The notes beneath the pieces are model-generated. The model searched no databases, was not told the DNA's origin, and worked only from the letters and a program-made list of their open reading frames with translations. From Cenococcum geophilum 1.58 (lineage: Eukaryota > Ascomycota > Dothideomycetes > Gloniales > Gloniaceae), in NCBI GenBank assembly GCA_001692895.1, contig KV748213.1, forward strand, positions 930,001 to 994,000: DNA of 64,000 nucleotides, written 5' to 3'. Both the position numbers and the translations under genes were made by a program. Shown here piece after piece: positions 13,497 to 26,643 of the stretch (within the stretch, counting starts at the first letter, position 1; each line of letters starts with the position of its first letter).

Positions 13497-14535
13497 ATAT
13501 AACTTATAGCTTTTTTAATAATTAGGTAGTTTTAAATAACTTTCTTATCTAACTATATATAGAAATCTTCCTACTTATTATTATATCGTTGCCTATACTA
13601 CTTTTAGTACAGCTACTAGAGTATATACGGCTTATCCGTAAGGAAGTATTTTCTTATTACTACGTTATAACAGCCTTTTATATATCGTTCCTTAAACCTA
13701 GTTAAAATCCCTAAATCCTCTTTTTGTTCTAGTTTAGTAAGCCACTTAGCTCTTAGTATGCCTGCTCTAGGCCTATTAGTAATCCTTTATATAGGTGCTC
13801 TGTCCCTTATATAACCTAGTATACTAGATCTTTTATCTAGTTTCTAATCTTGCTATAAGGTAATTCTTGCCCTAAATTTCTTTATAGTTTCTTTCTTTTT
13901 ACATCTTACGAGTAGATCCTTAAAGTTATCTTACTTCTTAATCTTAGTATTAACTTTTCGATCTTTAGGCTGAATATTATATTCTTCTAGTAAGTCTTCT
14001 AGGTCTATATACCTATCTTCTAATCTAACTGCTATTTATATTATAGATTCTCTAATCTATAAAGAAGCTCCTTACCTCTTACTTATAGGTTCCTTTATTT
14101 ATACTCTAAATCTTTAGTCCCTTAGGTCCTTTAATCCTAAGCTAGCTTCTATCTTAAGCTTTACTCCTACCTTAGTTTAACTAGGCTTAAGTATTCTTAT
14201 CTTATTTTAAAAGTCTTAAATCTTATTTATCTTGTCTTAAGAGTCTTATACCTATAGGAAACTCTATCTTAAGCTTATTCGTATATCTTTAAACTAAGCT
14301 ACTACTCTACTCCATCGGTTCTTATCCGTTATAGGTCCTTAAGCTTACCTTATCTTATTTTAAGAATCTTAGTTATCTCTTATCTCGTCTTAAGAATCTT
14401 AAGCCTTTAGCCTTTTGCCTTTATCGAGTACTGAAGTAGTTTATTATCCTACTTCTCTTACGTCTTATAAAGCGATAGATATTGTATCTAGTAGGGTTTT
14501 AATCCCTACTAATATTCCCTATTTTGTAGTGAAAT

Positions 14536-14730
14536 TGTAAGCTTTTGCAGTGTGTGGGAATTGAACGAGCAACTTGATTGTAAATCTATGGAAATCAAGT
14601 GGTATAAATACATGAAAGTAGACCCCGAACTCCGAAGCCCATGACTCATTTCCAACGTATCTGAGACATACGAGGGTAGTGCTGACGCAGGTGAAACAGG
14701 GTAATATGCAAGGTCCGGTAGTCGGTTACA
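14536..14730. repeat. 195-bp solo LTR in element F
   Basis: Starts TGTAAGCTTTTGCAG and ends GTCGGTTACA, giving the 5-bp inverted ends TGTAA/TTACA. GAAAT is duplicated exactly at 14531-14535 and 14731-14735. A TATAAATA-like box lies near 14612. It is not RIP-mutated. The short length and TG/CA ends fit a Ty1/copia-type LTR left by LTR-LTR recombination. It is unlike the LTRs of B-E, so it marks a further family. Confidence 0.85.
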
Positions 14731-16179
14731 GAAATCATCCTCTACCTCTTATATAATATCTCCGATAGCTATATATTCCTAGTAAACCGCCTTTATTACC
14801 TTATTATTACGGAATATTTCGCCTATATTAAATTCATTGTCCTTAATATCCAATCTGTGAACTAGTTTATTAGTTCCTCTATATTCTATAGATTTTAGCT
14901 CCTATAGCTAATAGCTTACGCCATACTTAGCGTCTTTATAAATTTAGTATACGTTATTATAATAAAACGCAAAACTTCTAATTAAATATTCTTTTATTCC
15001 TTGCAGTATACTATTATCCCTCTATATGTATATATCGTCTACTTCTAGTCTTGTTCCCTTTATTACATAGTATCTCTAACTATCTTTGCAATCCCTTGCG
15101 AAATAACCTTATTTCCCGCAATTTATATAAGCTCTATCTTTAAACTATTAACTTTACTATAGAGTCCGCCTAAATGTCTTCTGCTACTAAGATTTTTAGT
15201 TTAGCCTTTGCTCCTTAGTCCTATAATTACTAAATCCTTAACCTTTAGGTTTCTATAGTTTCTTACTCTATCTCTTATAGGCTTCTTTAGTACTACTTAG
15301 GTCTATTAGCTCTGCGCTATACTATANTTTNTAACTTANCTTTAGTCGTTNCGNNCTCTNCGCCTTATATNACTATAAAACTCTATCCTNNCCTCTCTTA
15401 GCCTGTTCCCTTTAGTAGATCTAATTATTAATCTTAATCGCTTAATATATTAGTTCCCTTAGGGTATCTATATCTTCCATTAGGATAATTACGTCCTAGA
15501 CTTTAGCCTTAAGTCCTTATTTATACTATGCCATAAGCGCCTTATTATTCCACTTAACTTATATAGCTAGCGTCTGGAACTATATTATATACTTAATTGC
15601 TAAGGTTTATTACGTAATATCTTAGAGTTTTCTTTCCGCCATAGTTACTACTTTTAGGTCTCTAAATATTTATATAAGTCGCTCTACAAATCCCTTCCAG
15701 CTTAAGAATATAAATTACACCTCCTAATTAGTGGTTATTATTCCATTTACCTATATTTCTATAAGGTAAGGCTTAAACTATTTAAGTACCCTTCCTAATA
15801 GGAATAGTCCCACATAGGCTATTCGATCTATAAGTATTAGTAGCTTTACCCCTTCTTATATAACTTTAAAGTATATTTATATAAGAAATCCCTTAAGCTT
15901 TAATCTCTCTCCTAAGTATCTCTTAATTAATAGTAACTTAATCTTTACTACTCCTATCCTATTAACCCTTTCTTCTAGCGCCGCATTATTGGTTGTTAAT
16001 TAGTTAACTATCTCTTATAGTTATCTAACCATCACAGGTTGTTATAAGTTAGTATTTACTATACTAGTGCTGCCTCCTGACCTTAAAGTAGTTGCCGCCG
16101 TTAATGGCGTTATAGTGGCTGCTTTTAGTGGCATGTTATTTAACTTTTTATACTTAATACTATAACTAGGTAGTAATTA

Positions 16180-16602
16180 TATAACGGAACCTTGTAGTAA
16201 GTACTACAATAGGCTCGTTAATAGGCTAGGTGTGTAGGTAATATAAGTTAAAGTTAATAACGTAATAATAACTGGTAGAGTGGTTGCCTAATAGATTAAC
16301 TCTAATTATATTCTAAGAATTACTATAAGGAAGGAACTATCTAGGTAGGGATTAAGGGTCCTTAAATACACAACCGTACTCCTATAAAATCCTTCTTATA
16401 CGTAATATACGTCTTATATATAAGGTACATAAGTTCCTCTTATTTCTCTTATTTAATACGTAGCATGTTATATAACCTTGGTTACTATTCCTCGTTATAT
16501 AGTTCTACCGGCTCTATCCTAAACCGTGCCTAAATTAACTAACTAGCTTCTTCCGACTCTTCTCTAAGTAGTTATAATATTGTACTTAAAGCGTCCGTAA
16601 CA
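16180..16602 (-). repeat. 5' LTR of element F
   Basis: 423 bp; minus strand begins TGTTACGGACGC. Its last dinucleotide CA is now TA (16180-16181), a RIP-type change. Followed on the + strand by the AAAAT duplication at 16603-16607. Confidence 0.9.
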
Positions 16603-17562
16603 AAAATGCGATAGCAAACTAAGCTAATATGGTACTAAGTTGGAGTAATATATAAAGAGACTAAGCGAGGCTTAAATTACGTACTAAAGAGATACTATAA
16701 GTATAGCAAGAAATTATAGAGCCTAGAAAGTAAAAAGCTAGTAGATTATATAGTATAGGACTATAAGATAGAGTTAGAACTAGGAATAAGTCTAAAGTTT
16801 TTTCTAACCTATAAGCTTATGGAAGAAGAATTTAGAGCACTTAAGGAGTTTATTTAAGAAAACTTATAAAAGGGATATATTAGACTGTTATAGTTATTAG
16901 TAGGTTATCTAGTACTGTTTATACTAAAGAAGAACAGAAAACTTAGGTTATATATTAATTATAGATAATTAAATAGTATTACTCGGAAGGATAGGTATCC
17001 TTTACCCTTAATTAGCGAAATCTAAGATTGGATAGGTAATACGTAAATCTTTATAAAGATAAATCTAAGATAGGCGTACTATTAGATTAGAATTAAGAAA
17101 GGCAATAAATAAAAAGCAGCCTTTAGGTTAAGAGAAGGACTATATAAACTATTAGTTATATAATTTAGGCTAATAAATGCACTAGTGACATTTTAGAAAA
17201 GAATTAATAGTGTGTTAGGAGAACACCTTAATAAGTTTATTATAGTATACTTTAATAATAATATTATCTACTTAATAACTAAGGAAGAGCACGGGGGATA
17301 CATTAAATAGGTTTTAAAGAGACTATAAGAAGAATAGATGCTAGTAATAATTAAGAAATGCGAGTTCTTTATAAGGAAAACTAATTTTATTAAATTTATT
17401 ATTAAACTAGGTTATATTAGTATGGACCTAAAGAAAATTTAAGCTATAGTAAGCTAGTAAGAACTAGAGAATATAATATAGTTAAGGTTATTTTTAGGGG
17501 TTTATAACTACTATAAAAGGTTTATAGTACAGTGGTTAAAGAATATTAAACCCCTTACTAGG

Positions 17563-17763
17563 TGTTGGTTACATAAGGGGATATTATATAGCTACGGTTC
17601 GTAGATAGTATAATGATTATTCTTCTTATTGTTCGTATTAAAGAAAGGGGTAAGGAACTTAAGGTTCCTCACTACGCTAGTGCCGCGGCGGCACGTGACG
17701 GCAACTTGCTATATATGATGGCAATATACCTCATATAGTAACCACTTGCCTTTATTCCCAACA
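17563..17763 (-). repeat. 3' LTR of copia element B
   Basis: 201 bp, ends TG/CA on both strands (TGTTGGTTACA ... TTCCCAACA on +). Confidence 0.92.
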
Positions 17764-20700
17764 CTAGCAACTCTTCTTTTATAGTTGCTATCTGTATATA
17801 TATATACCGCTTAACTAGCGTAATAAATATTAATCCTCCTTACTTACTATTGCTATTATAATATAAGTCTCGCTATCCCAAAATTTACCTCTTAGCACGT
17901 GGTACTTTCTTACTTAGGAGTTATAGGTAGATATTATATTCGGAGGGTAGTAGGCGGACATATTACAAGACTTACTAAGGCGCTAGTGGTAAGCGAGCTA
18001 ATAGCGATTTTCTATCCCGGGGATGGAAAATCCTAATTGGCTAAGTTGAGTTAGGGTCTATAGAATGTTATACTCCCTCCTCCTAAAAAAGTCTTAGCAA
18101 GAGAATCTAACCAATTAGATAACTTTAACCGCTGGTTAAAGTTCCTAGATATCTTAAGACCTTATATAACTAAGAAATTTCTAAGGACTCCCTTTTAACC
18201 TAACCTTTAACTTATATATATAGAGTATTTATATTAACAAACGTCTCTAGTGCCTTATTTAGGTTCGCCTTCGTTATTACATCTACTAGGTTATCTTAGC
18301 CATTAATTTATTAAATCTTAAAGAGTTTTTAACGCTTGTAGGATTACTAAAGTGCTATAATATTAATTATAAGGCGCTTCTCCTTTATAGTATTAAGCTT
18401 AACTAAACACTTATAGAGGGAATATAAGTTAGTGTATATAATTATAGGGATAACAGGAAGTTTAAGTTAATCTATAATTATCTTTAGGGTAGTTCCAATT
18501 GTAATTGCTATATTAACTCCGCTAACTATTCTATATATCTCTAACGCTAAAANACTTNNGGTAANGCGCTTNCTCTTAGTTAAGCTCTAATAGATAAGAT
18601 TGCTATAGATTATAAAGTTATTCTCTCTAGTAAATTCGTTTATAATAATAATTTTATATCCCAACTAGTAGCTAAAATTTTTATTATTTATAAATAATCT
18701 ATTAATAAATATAAAGAGCTTAGCGGTAGGAAGATTAATAGGCACGTAAAGTAGTCCCCAATTAAGATGGTTTATTTACTAGGAAAGACGTTTATTTAGG
18801 GTAAAAACGTCATCCTTAGTTAGTTTCTAGTATTAGGCAGCAACAGAGAGATTAAATAAAGCCTTAGGTTAATAGATAGAAGTAATATAAGCTCCGCAAG
18901 CGTATTACTCTATATATCCTTACTTTAGGGAATTAACTTAACCCTTCTGGCGCAAAGCAATAGAGTCCTTATTTAGGGAGAGGATATATCTATTAAAGAG
19001 TAATAGTATTATTAAATTAAGCTTTTCTTTTAGCTTTACTATAAGATTTGCCTTTACTAGCTTATCTTCTTTAAGAGCTAAGAATTGGTCGTCTCCTAAG
19101 ATAATGGTATTATTAGTCTATATACTAATAATTCTGAATAGAGTTCCTATAGTTATAATAAGGAAGCAGGGATTAAATGTAGATATAGTTATTAAAAGCT
19201 TCTCTTTATAGTGCTTGCTATAGGTAGCCTACTAATAAGTTCCTACCTCTATAATTCTATATAATGGCTTAAGTATAACCATAATTGTATCTTTAGGATA
19301 TTAGTGGCGAATTTGCTCTAGAAGATACGCCAATATTAAGCGTTAAAGGTGCGTCTTTAATTGGGTGTAGGCTTAAGTGATATCTTATAAATAAACCGCC
19401 ATTCTATTCTTTATTAAGGAGGGAGCTAATATAATAATAACTTGCTAACTAGCTTGTTAAATTATAGGAGATTATATAAGAATTATCTCTTTACTATTAT
19501 TATTATAACCTTAGATAATAAGCCTTAATTTCTTAAATAGGGCGTTAATAGCTTTACCCTTAATCTTATTAACTATCCTTAACTTAAAGATACGAACTTT
19601 ATTAAACTTAGTAGGGTTATACTTCTTAAATTTAAAGACTCCTCTTATAATAAGACCGTCGATCTCCTACTTATTAAATACTTAAAAAGGAGCTCCTAGG
19701 GTTATAATACGACCTTCCTTTTAGAGCTATTTTACAAGCTTAAAGTTAGCCTTCTCTTTAGCTGTTATAAAGGCCATTAATAACTTAACTCTATTCTTAA
19801 TGGCGGTAATAAATTATTCTTTAAAATTAATAAGATGTTAGTAATTTCGTAATCCCTTTAGGCGACCTCTACCGCGTTATAGTTATAGCGTATTTACTAT
19901 AATTATATTAGAATTATAGTCGCCTTCTAGAGCACGTTAATTGTGGTTCTCCTCTAGGGTATCTTCTAGGGCATCCTATAAAGGCTTAGAATTATTATCT
20001 TTATAGTAAGGCTTAATAACAGTTAAATAGAATTAAGTGGGTCTGTAAGGCATCTAAATAGTATAAGTTTAGCTATTAATTATAATAAGTTAGTATAGGC
20101 CTAACTATCCTCCCTTTTTACGCTATACGCGTACTTTAGACTAAAGCGGCAGATTAAGTATAGTTAAGGTGTTTAGGCCATTTCTTATTCCTAATACATT
20201 ATTAACCTAGCGTATAGCGTGGAGATGTTATACCTCCTTTATTGCCTTATAAATAGCCTCAGCTTATTATATAATAGAGGGAGATAGTAAAAAATTATTA
20301 GTTATTTAAGGGTAGGTGCTAAAGACTAGTAATATAGGTATAAGTCCATCCAGGCTAGCGGAATTGTTAATAGCTTTAACAGCTATTTATAAGGTAAGTT
20401 TTTTACTAGCGTTCTTTAGTTCTAAAGAGATAATCTTATATACGCGGCGTAATAGCGCGTAATATTGCTCTACTTTTCTAATACTATTATATACCTTAAT
20501 AGGGACTTCCTTAACCTTAATTACTATTACCTTTATCTATTATTGGAACTCTATAGATAAGAAATTCTTTCCTATATTATAGATAATTTAATTAGGGGGT
20601 CCTAAATAGATATTAATCTAGTATAACTAAAGGGTATCCTATACGTTTCTAGCTAATATATCTTTTAAGAAACGCGCGGCTTAGAAGGAGGTTAAGAAGT

Positions 20701-22541
20701 TAATAACTTAGAGTACTAGCTTGCCGCTAAGATATATAACGTTAATAATAATATAGAAGTTAAAGTTATAGTTATCCTTAAGGGTAAACTTAAATCGGCC
20801 AGGGGACTTTTAGTTTATTTAGTAGTAATAGTAGTACATTATAAGATACTTAATTGCCTTAACCTTAACTTTATAGCCTACTTACTAAAGAACCCTAAGC
20901 AATTAATAAATAGATAGGTGGCTAAAATAATGGTGTAGTTAACGTAACTCTAACTTAGTTAAATGGCTCTAAGTAACACTCTTCTTTGGTTATTAAAGGA
21001 GTAGCTAAGGGTAACCCCACTTACATATAATAGGCACCCAATTATCTCCCTATACGAGTATATTTTTAAGGTTATTAAGCTTAACACCTAATTTATCTAT
21101 ATCCCTAATATAGAATAGAAACGGAGTATTTATAGAAATAACGTAGAACGTAATATATCCTAAGGGGGTTTAGACCCTAATTATGCTAAAAAAGATTGTG
21201 GTACCCTTGCTAAAACGTATTATATATTAGCCTACCATTAATTAGTTAATCTGGATAGAAGTATTAAGTTATTAAAGAGCTTAAATTTAAGGTTCTCCTA
21301 CTATAGATACTCCTGCGGCTCTAGTATCTGGCATAATACTATAAAAGATATTTACCGAGTATCTGTCGTTAAAGGAGAACGCAAAGCTCTCCTTTAGCTT
21401 ATTAAAGATATCTAACTTTATAATAGAATAGAGCGTAGATTAGTTATTAAGAATAGCGACGGTTTATATACCATTTACCTTACTATACTTAGTAAAGTAT
21501 TAGTCGGGTAAGTAGTCCTTAATTTCTATATCTATAAGGAGCTGTTTAGTCTTATTAACCTTACCCTTAAAATCTTCTACGCCTTTATATTAAACTAGGA
21601 AGCTTTAGAAATAGGCCGTAGTAACTTTATAATTTCTAATATTTCTTATACTCTAATAAAACTTGTTATATACCTCCTTTTACTTATTAAGGGAGTGTCT
21701 AGTTAACTAGCAATTTAGCTTCTTATAAACGTAGTACTTCTTCTAGCAATTACTTTAAAATAAACCTTTATAAGGACCTCTATAATTACCTTATAGTTAA
21801 TATTAATCGTACCCTCTTCTGTATTCCCTACTACGGCTACTATATATTTAATTAGTCTAGTTATAATTATATTAGTTAGGAGTACTTAGTTAGATAGGGT
21901 TTCCAGTATAGAGCTATTAAGATTCTTATGTTTGTATCGCAGTACCTATAGCAGAGCGTAGCTTAGCATATACTCCTTTAAACGTATCTATAGGTTTATA
22001 TAGCGCTAAGTTGCACTTANNAANANTATAGCATGCTAAGATAACCTAGTCCCTTAGGCTNTTNTTNTTTTAGTAAGTTTTANTAAGGCCANATTANATT
22101 TTCTAGAGTTTATTAAAGAGTAGTTAAAGGCACTCTAAATAAGTCTTTATTAGGTTAAAAGCGATAACTCTTTAGAACGTAGTCTTCTGCTATTTGGATA
22201 TATAAAGCTAGCAATTCTTATTAGTCTTAAAGTGGGCTCTAGTAAGCTAAAGCATTATATTAAAGCTATAGTTTCTACCTATAATATAGTCGTAATAAAA
22301 TATCGCCGCCCGTCCCTTTAGTATAACTAAGAAAGTATAATAGAACTAGTGGCGTTGGATTTTAACCTTACTATAGCAGTTATAAAAGACCTGTAGTTTT
22401 ATTCCGAGTATATCGTATAGTTCTCCTTTAAACTTCTTCTCCTCGTCTAGATATACCTTTATTAGATTTATAACTTCTTATAGTAGAGGCTTACCGGTTG
22501 GCTGGGGTAGAGGAGCTAAAGGCGGTAGAGGTGGAGGAGGA

Positions 22542-22595
22542 GTACCTCTAGGTAGGAGAGTACCTCTAGGTAGGAGAGCACCTCTAGGTAGGAGA
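22542..22595 (-). repeat. 18-bp x3 tandem repeat in gag of element B
   Basis: Units GTACCTCTAGGTAGGAGA, GTACCTCTAGGTAGGAGA, GCACCTCTAGGTAGGAGA; 18 bp keeps frame and would encode a six-residue repeat. Diverged copies occur in C (about 31360-31420) and D (about 34385-34430). Confidence 0.8.
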
Positions 22596-23442
22596 GTAGC
22601 GTTCTAGGGGTTTTGTTCTAAATTAAAGTTGCCTTTTAAAGAATATAGGTTAGTTTTAGGTTTCTATAGTTAATATATAATCTTAGCTTCTGTCTATACT
22701 GGTTCTTCTATACTAGTAATAACGGCCTAAATATTGCTAGCAATTAGGTTACTATTCTTAGTAATATATACTCCATTCCTACGAAGGAAGTCTTAAAAAT
22801 CCTAAATAATATTAACATTGCTAAGTACCTAGGTGTTAGCGGTCCATCTTATAAAATCCTCCCTAAAATATTCCCACAGCTATAAATTGGCGCAGTGTCT
22901 ACTTTAGTAGAATATAATACGGTATAGGAGAAAGCCGTTAACTTGTTTTGCCGTATAAGTTATTATATTAATAGTAAATTCGTCCTAATCTTTATTAATA
23001 AGTTTCGCGTATAAAGCTACCCCTAGTAGTAAGGAGTCTTCCCAGTCGTTTAAGGTAGGCGTAGCCATATTTTTGGAGGGAGGGAAGTGTTATTGGTATA
23101 GGGATTATCGTTTAGTACGCGTTTATTATTTAGTACACGTTCGTAACGTGTATTTACGATTATAGGGCTTAGGACTAGTTCTAGCCTTAAATCGCGAAGA
23201 CTCGTAACGCGTGTTATTCTGCGTAATGGACGTAAGAATCCGTAATCTTAGAAAGGCTTAGGACTAGTTCTGGCCTTTAGATCCTTAAATTTGTGGAAGA
23301 GTTCTATTTAAGGTTTAGGACCAGTTCTAACCTTAAAAGACAGCTTCCTTTAGCATAAGTAGCACTAGTATAGTGGCTTGTCTCTTCTTGGTGGAATACC
23401 TAGCTGCTCTATAATATAACAGTAAAGTTAACTACTAATCAG

Positions 23443-23643
23443 TGTTAGTTACACAAGGGGATATCACATAGCTACGGTTTGTAGATAGTATGATAATTGT
23501 TCTTCTTATTATTCGTATTAAAGAAAGGGGTGAGGAACTTAAGGTTCCTCACTACGCTAGTGCCGCGGCGGCACGTGACGGCAACTTGCTATACGTGATG
23601 GCAATGTGCCTTATGTAGTAACCACTTGCCTTTATTCCTAACA
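23443..23643 (-). repeat. 5' LTR of copia element B
   Basis: 201 bp. In element direction it is followed by CTGATTAGTAGTTAA, a candidate primer-binding site shared with C, D and E. Confidence 0.92.
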
Positions 23644-26324
23644 CTAGGCTTATAAAGAAAGAGGAACTATAAGTATAGGGAGATAAGTAAAAGAAGTTAT
23701 TTAAGGAACTTAAGGAATTATTTACCTAGAAGCTAATTCTTAAAATCTACTAACTAAGACTAGATACGGTTATAAAAATAGACGCATTAGACTACGTACT
23801 AGGAGTATACTTGCTATAGAAGCATAAGGACGTATAGTATTTAGTATTATATTATAGTCGGAAAATAACACTATTAGAATTAAACTATAACGTCTATAAT
23901 AAGGAGTTATTAGGTATAGTTATAGTACTTAAAAAATAGAGAGTATTCTTATAAGGCGTAAAGAAACTATTTATAGTTAAAACGGATTATAAGAACCTAA
24001 TGGGGTTCCTAATAATAAAAGAACTTAATTATAGATAAGTTAGATAGGTAGAGATGCTTATAGAATACTATTTTAAGATTTAGTATACTAAGGGAACTAA
24101 GAATATAAGAATAGATATACTTAGCAGAAAAGCTAAACTATAAAATAATAAAAAGCCGTTAGGAGTAATGCTACGTAAAGATAAGGATAGATAGATTAGA
24201 TATAATAAACTAGAAAGAATCTACGAGATACTAGAAAGCTTTTAGGTATAAAGAATTCTAAAAATATAGCTAGAAGATTTATAGATGGATATATATAAGA
24301 GTTAAGAAGCGAAGTATATCCTAAAAAGCATAGTAGAGTATTTTATAGAAGATTTCTATAAGGGAATAACTTAAGGATATAATGGAGTAATAGGCTTAGT
24401 ATTAAGGCTATAAGAAGAATATATTATTAATAGAATCTAGAATATTATAAAAAAGGTAATAAAGGAGTATCTAAATTATTAAAGGAATAAACTAATAAGG
24501 TATAAGCTATATGGAGGGCTATAACCTATTAAAATACTAGAGAGACTATAGGAGGTTATATTATAGGACTTTATTATTAAACTACTAAAGTTAAGAGATC
24601 CTATTACTGGACAGGAGCATAACGCGATTTTAGTAATAGTAGATAAGTTAACTAAGTAGGGCTACTTTATAGTATATACAGAAGAAATCTTAGTAGAAGA
24701 TATCACTAAAATCTATGTTAAAGAAGTATTTATAAGATATAGAGTATTAAGTAAAATTATATTAGATAGAGATCTAAGATTTATAGTAGTATTTTAGAAG
24801 GTATTCTTAGCGGAGTAAGGAGTTAAAGTAGTAATTTTTACTGTATATTACCTGCAGACAGACGGTTAAATAGAAAGATTAAATTAGACGCTAGAATAGT
24901 ATCTAAGATATTATATTAATTACGTATAGAATAATTAGGTATTATTATTACTAGTTATATAATTTATATATAATATAACACTATAAGAAGGAATAGGTAT
25001 ATTACTATTTAAGGTAAATTATAAATATAAGCTAAGAATATTGTTATTACTACGGTAAGTAAAAAAAACGAGTAGCATAGCTAAAGAAAGGATAAAGACA
25101 CTAATAAATCTTTATATAGATTTTATAGAATTAGTAAAGAAAGTATAAAAAAGAATAAAAAGGTACTATAATATTAAGAGATCTAAGGGACCAGATCTTA
25201 AGAAGGGAGATAAAGTATAGCTACTATATAAAAATTTTAAGAGTTAACAACTAAGTAAGATGTTAAACTATGTTAAACTAGGACCTTTTAAAATTACGTA
25301 AAGAATTTTACTAGTTACGTTTAAGTTAAACCTACTAGCTAAGATAAAAATCTACCTTATATAGTATATTATAATGCTAGAGCTAGTATATAGAAATATT
25401 AAGCTATTAGTTTACAAAGTAGACATATATAGAGGATAAGAGGAAAATAAATAGTAAGTTTTAAAAATCGTTAGTTATAAGGATATTAACAATAAAATAT
25501 AGTATAAGGTTAAGTGGATAGGCTATAATAAGACTACCTAGAAGCTACTAGAGAATCTAAAAAACGCTATAAAAAAGGTATAGGAGTATTAAAAGAAATT
25601 AGGTTAGGCAGTATTAATAAAAAAGGATCGCTAAAGAATAAGTTACCTAAGGGGGACCTAAGAAAAGTAGTTGCCGAACTACTTAGACCTATTTCCTTTT
25701 TAGTTAGAAGAGAATCCGTTTTTTATTACTAAGTTCCTATAAACCTTATTTATAAGTTTTTACTTCTTAGAACGGACTTTTTTATAAACCTTTTTAAGAT
25801 GGAGTAACTGAGTAGACGCCGTAATATAGGCTTTAAGGGCCTTCTACTCTATATTATAAGAACGTTTTAACTTAATAAGGGCTTAAGATAATTTACTATT
25901 TAGCTATATAACAGTAGATTAAATATAAGACCCTAAGATAAATTAATTAAGGAACTAGACGACTATTAAAAATAATAGGTTATATATATTTAGTATTAGA
26001 GATAGAGCAAATATTATAAGACGAATAAATATTTGCTTTAGTACACTTTAAATAAAAAAACGGTTACTATAAGGATGGGCTTACTAACGTAATATAAACT
26101 AATCCCTTTTTTAAATAATAAGAATATAGAGATAGTATAATCTTACCTAGAAATAATATCGCAGTAATAGTACGAGCACGACGTTGCGCCTATAAGGAGG
26201 AAGGGGCCTTAGGTATAATAAGCAACGATATTAACTAAATTAATTAGATAGACATTACATCTCTAGTAAATAACTTAGAGATATTTAGAATCTTTAAGGA
26301 TAAAGATAAAGAGAAGGAAGATAG

Positions 26325-26446
26325 TGTTACGGACGCTTTAAGTATAATATTATAACTACTTAGAGAAAAGTTAGAAGAAGCTAGTTAATTAATTTAGGTA
26401 TAGTCTAGGATAAAGCTAATAAAGCTATATAATGAGGAATAGTAAC
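26325..26446 (+). repeat. 3' LTR of element A, first 122 bp
   Basis: Begins TGTTACGGACGCTTTAAG and stops where copia element C is inserted, at the GTAAC duplication (26442-26446). Continues at 32494. Confidence 0.9.
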
Positions 26447-26643
26447 TGTTAGTTACATAAGGGGATATCACGTAGCTACGGTTCGTAGATAGTATAATAA
26501 TTATTCTTGTTTTCTTTTTGAAGAAAGGGGTAGGGAACTTAAGGTTCCTTACCATGCTAGTGCCGCGGCAGCACGTAATAGCAACTTACTATATATGACG
26601 GCAATATGCCTTATATAGTAACCATTTACCTTTATTCCCAACA
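26447..26643 (-). repeat. 3' LTR of copia element C
   Basis: 197 bp, same family as the LTRs of B. Confidence 0.9.

Larger units (their letters stand above)
7900..16140 (-). pseudogene. gag-pol remnant of element F
   Basis: Minus-strand remnant. gag begins at about 16135 (MPLKAATITPLTAATTL), then a zinc-knuckle remnant with one half intact (INCGK*GYFARD) at about 15130-15095, protease near 11850, RT with the catalytic box at 10867-10856 reading Tyr-Leu-Asn-Asn instead of YLDD, integrase near 9300-9700 and a chromodomain-like block (YKVK*IGY) near 8700. Stops occur at former Gln and Trp codons throughout. The independent double Asp-to-Asn change in A and F fits RIP acting on the same sites in both copies. 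Confidence 0.85.
7425..16602 (-). mobile_element. Ty3/gypsy-like LTR retrotransposon F, same family as A, inserted antisense into A
   Basis: Two 423-bp LTRs (16180-16602 upstream, 7425-7847 downstream in its own direction) bracket a gag-pol remnant. A perfect 5-bp target duplication AAAAT lies at 7420-7424 and 16603-16607, and element A reads on beyond it. Two later insertions lie inside: 12478-13496 and 14536-14730. Without them F is about 7.95 kb, matching A. The polypurine tract GAGAGGAGGGAGATAG abuts the downstream LTR. It is RIP-mutated, but its upstream LTR keeps more C and G than A's. Confidence 0.93.
17563..23643 (-). mobile_element. Ty1/copia-like retrotransposon B, inserted in RT/RNase H of element A
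   Basis: 201-bp LTRs (17563-17763 and 23443-23643) and a perfect duplication CTAGG at 17558-17562 and 23644-23648. Coding is antisense to A. gag starts at ATG 23068 (MATPTLNDWEDSLLLGVALY), followed toward lower coordinates by integrase, RT and RNase H, the copia order. Gln codons are mostly TAG/TAA. Three 18-bp tandem units (22542-22595) lie in gag. Length 6081 bp. Confidence 0.92.
4138..26320 (+). pseudogene. gag-pol remnant of element A
   Basis: Interrupted coding remains. gag opens at ATG 4139 (reads like MLLKAA...); an altered zinc knuckle with one Cys-x-x-Cys half lost (INCGK*GYYIKNY) is at about 5127-5170; a protease-like stretch lies at about 7080-7420. RT resumes after element F at 16608; its YxDD box at 17248-17259 reads Tyr-Phe-Asn-Asn because both GAT codons became AAT. 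Beyond copia element B, RNase H-like sequence starts at 23649. The integrase core follows (about 24620-24960; QTDGQIERLNQTLE near 24850), then a chromodomain-like block (YKVKWIGY, about 25500). Dozens of in-frame stops at former CAA/CAG codons make it non-coding. The function of 5250-6700 was not assigned. Confidence 0.85.
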
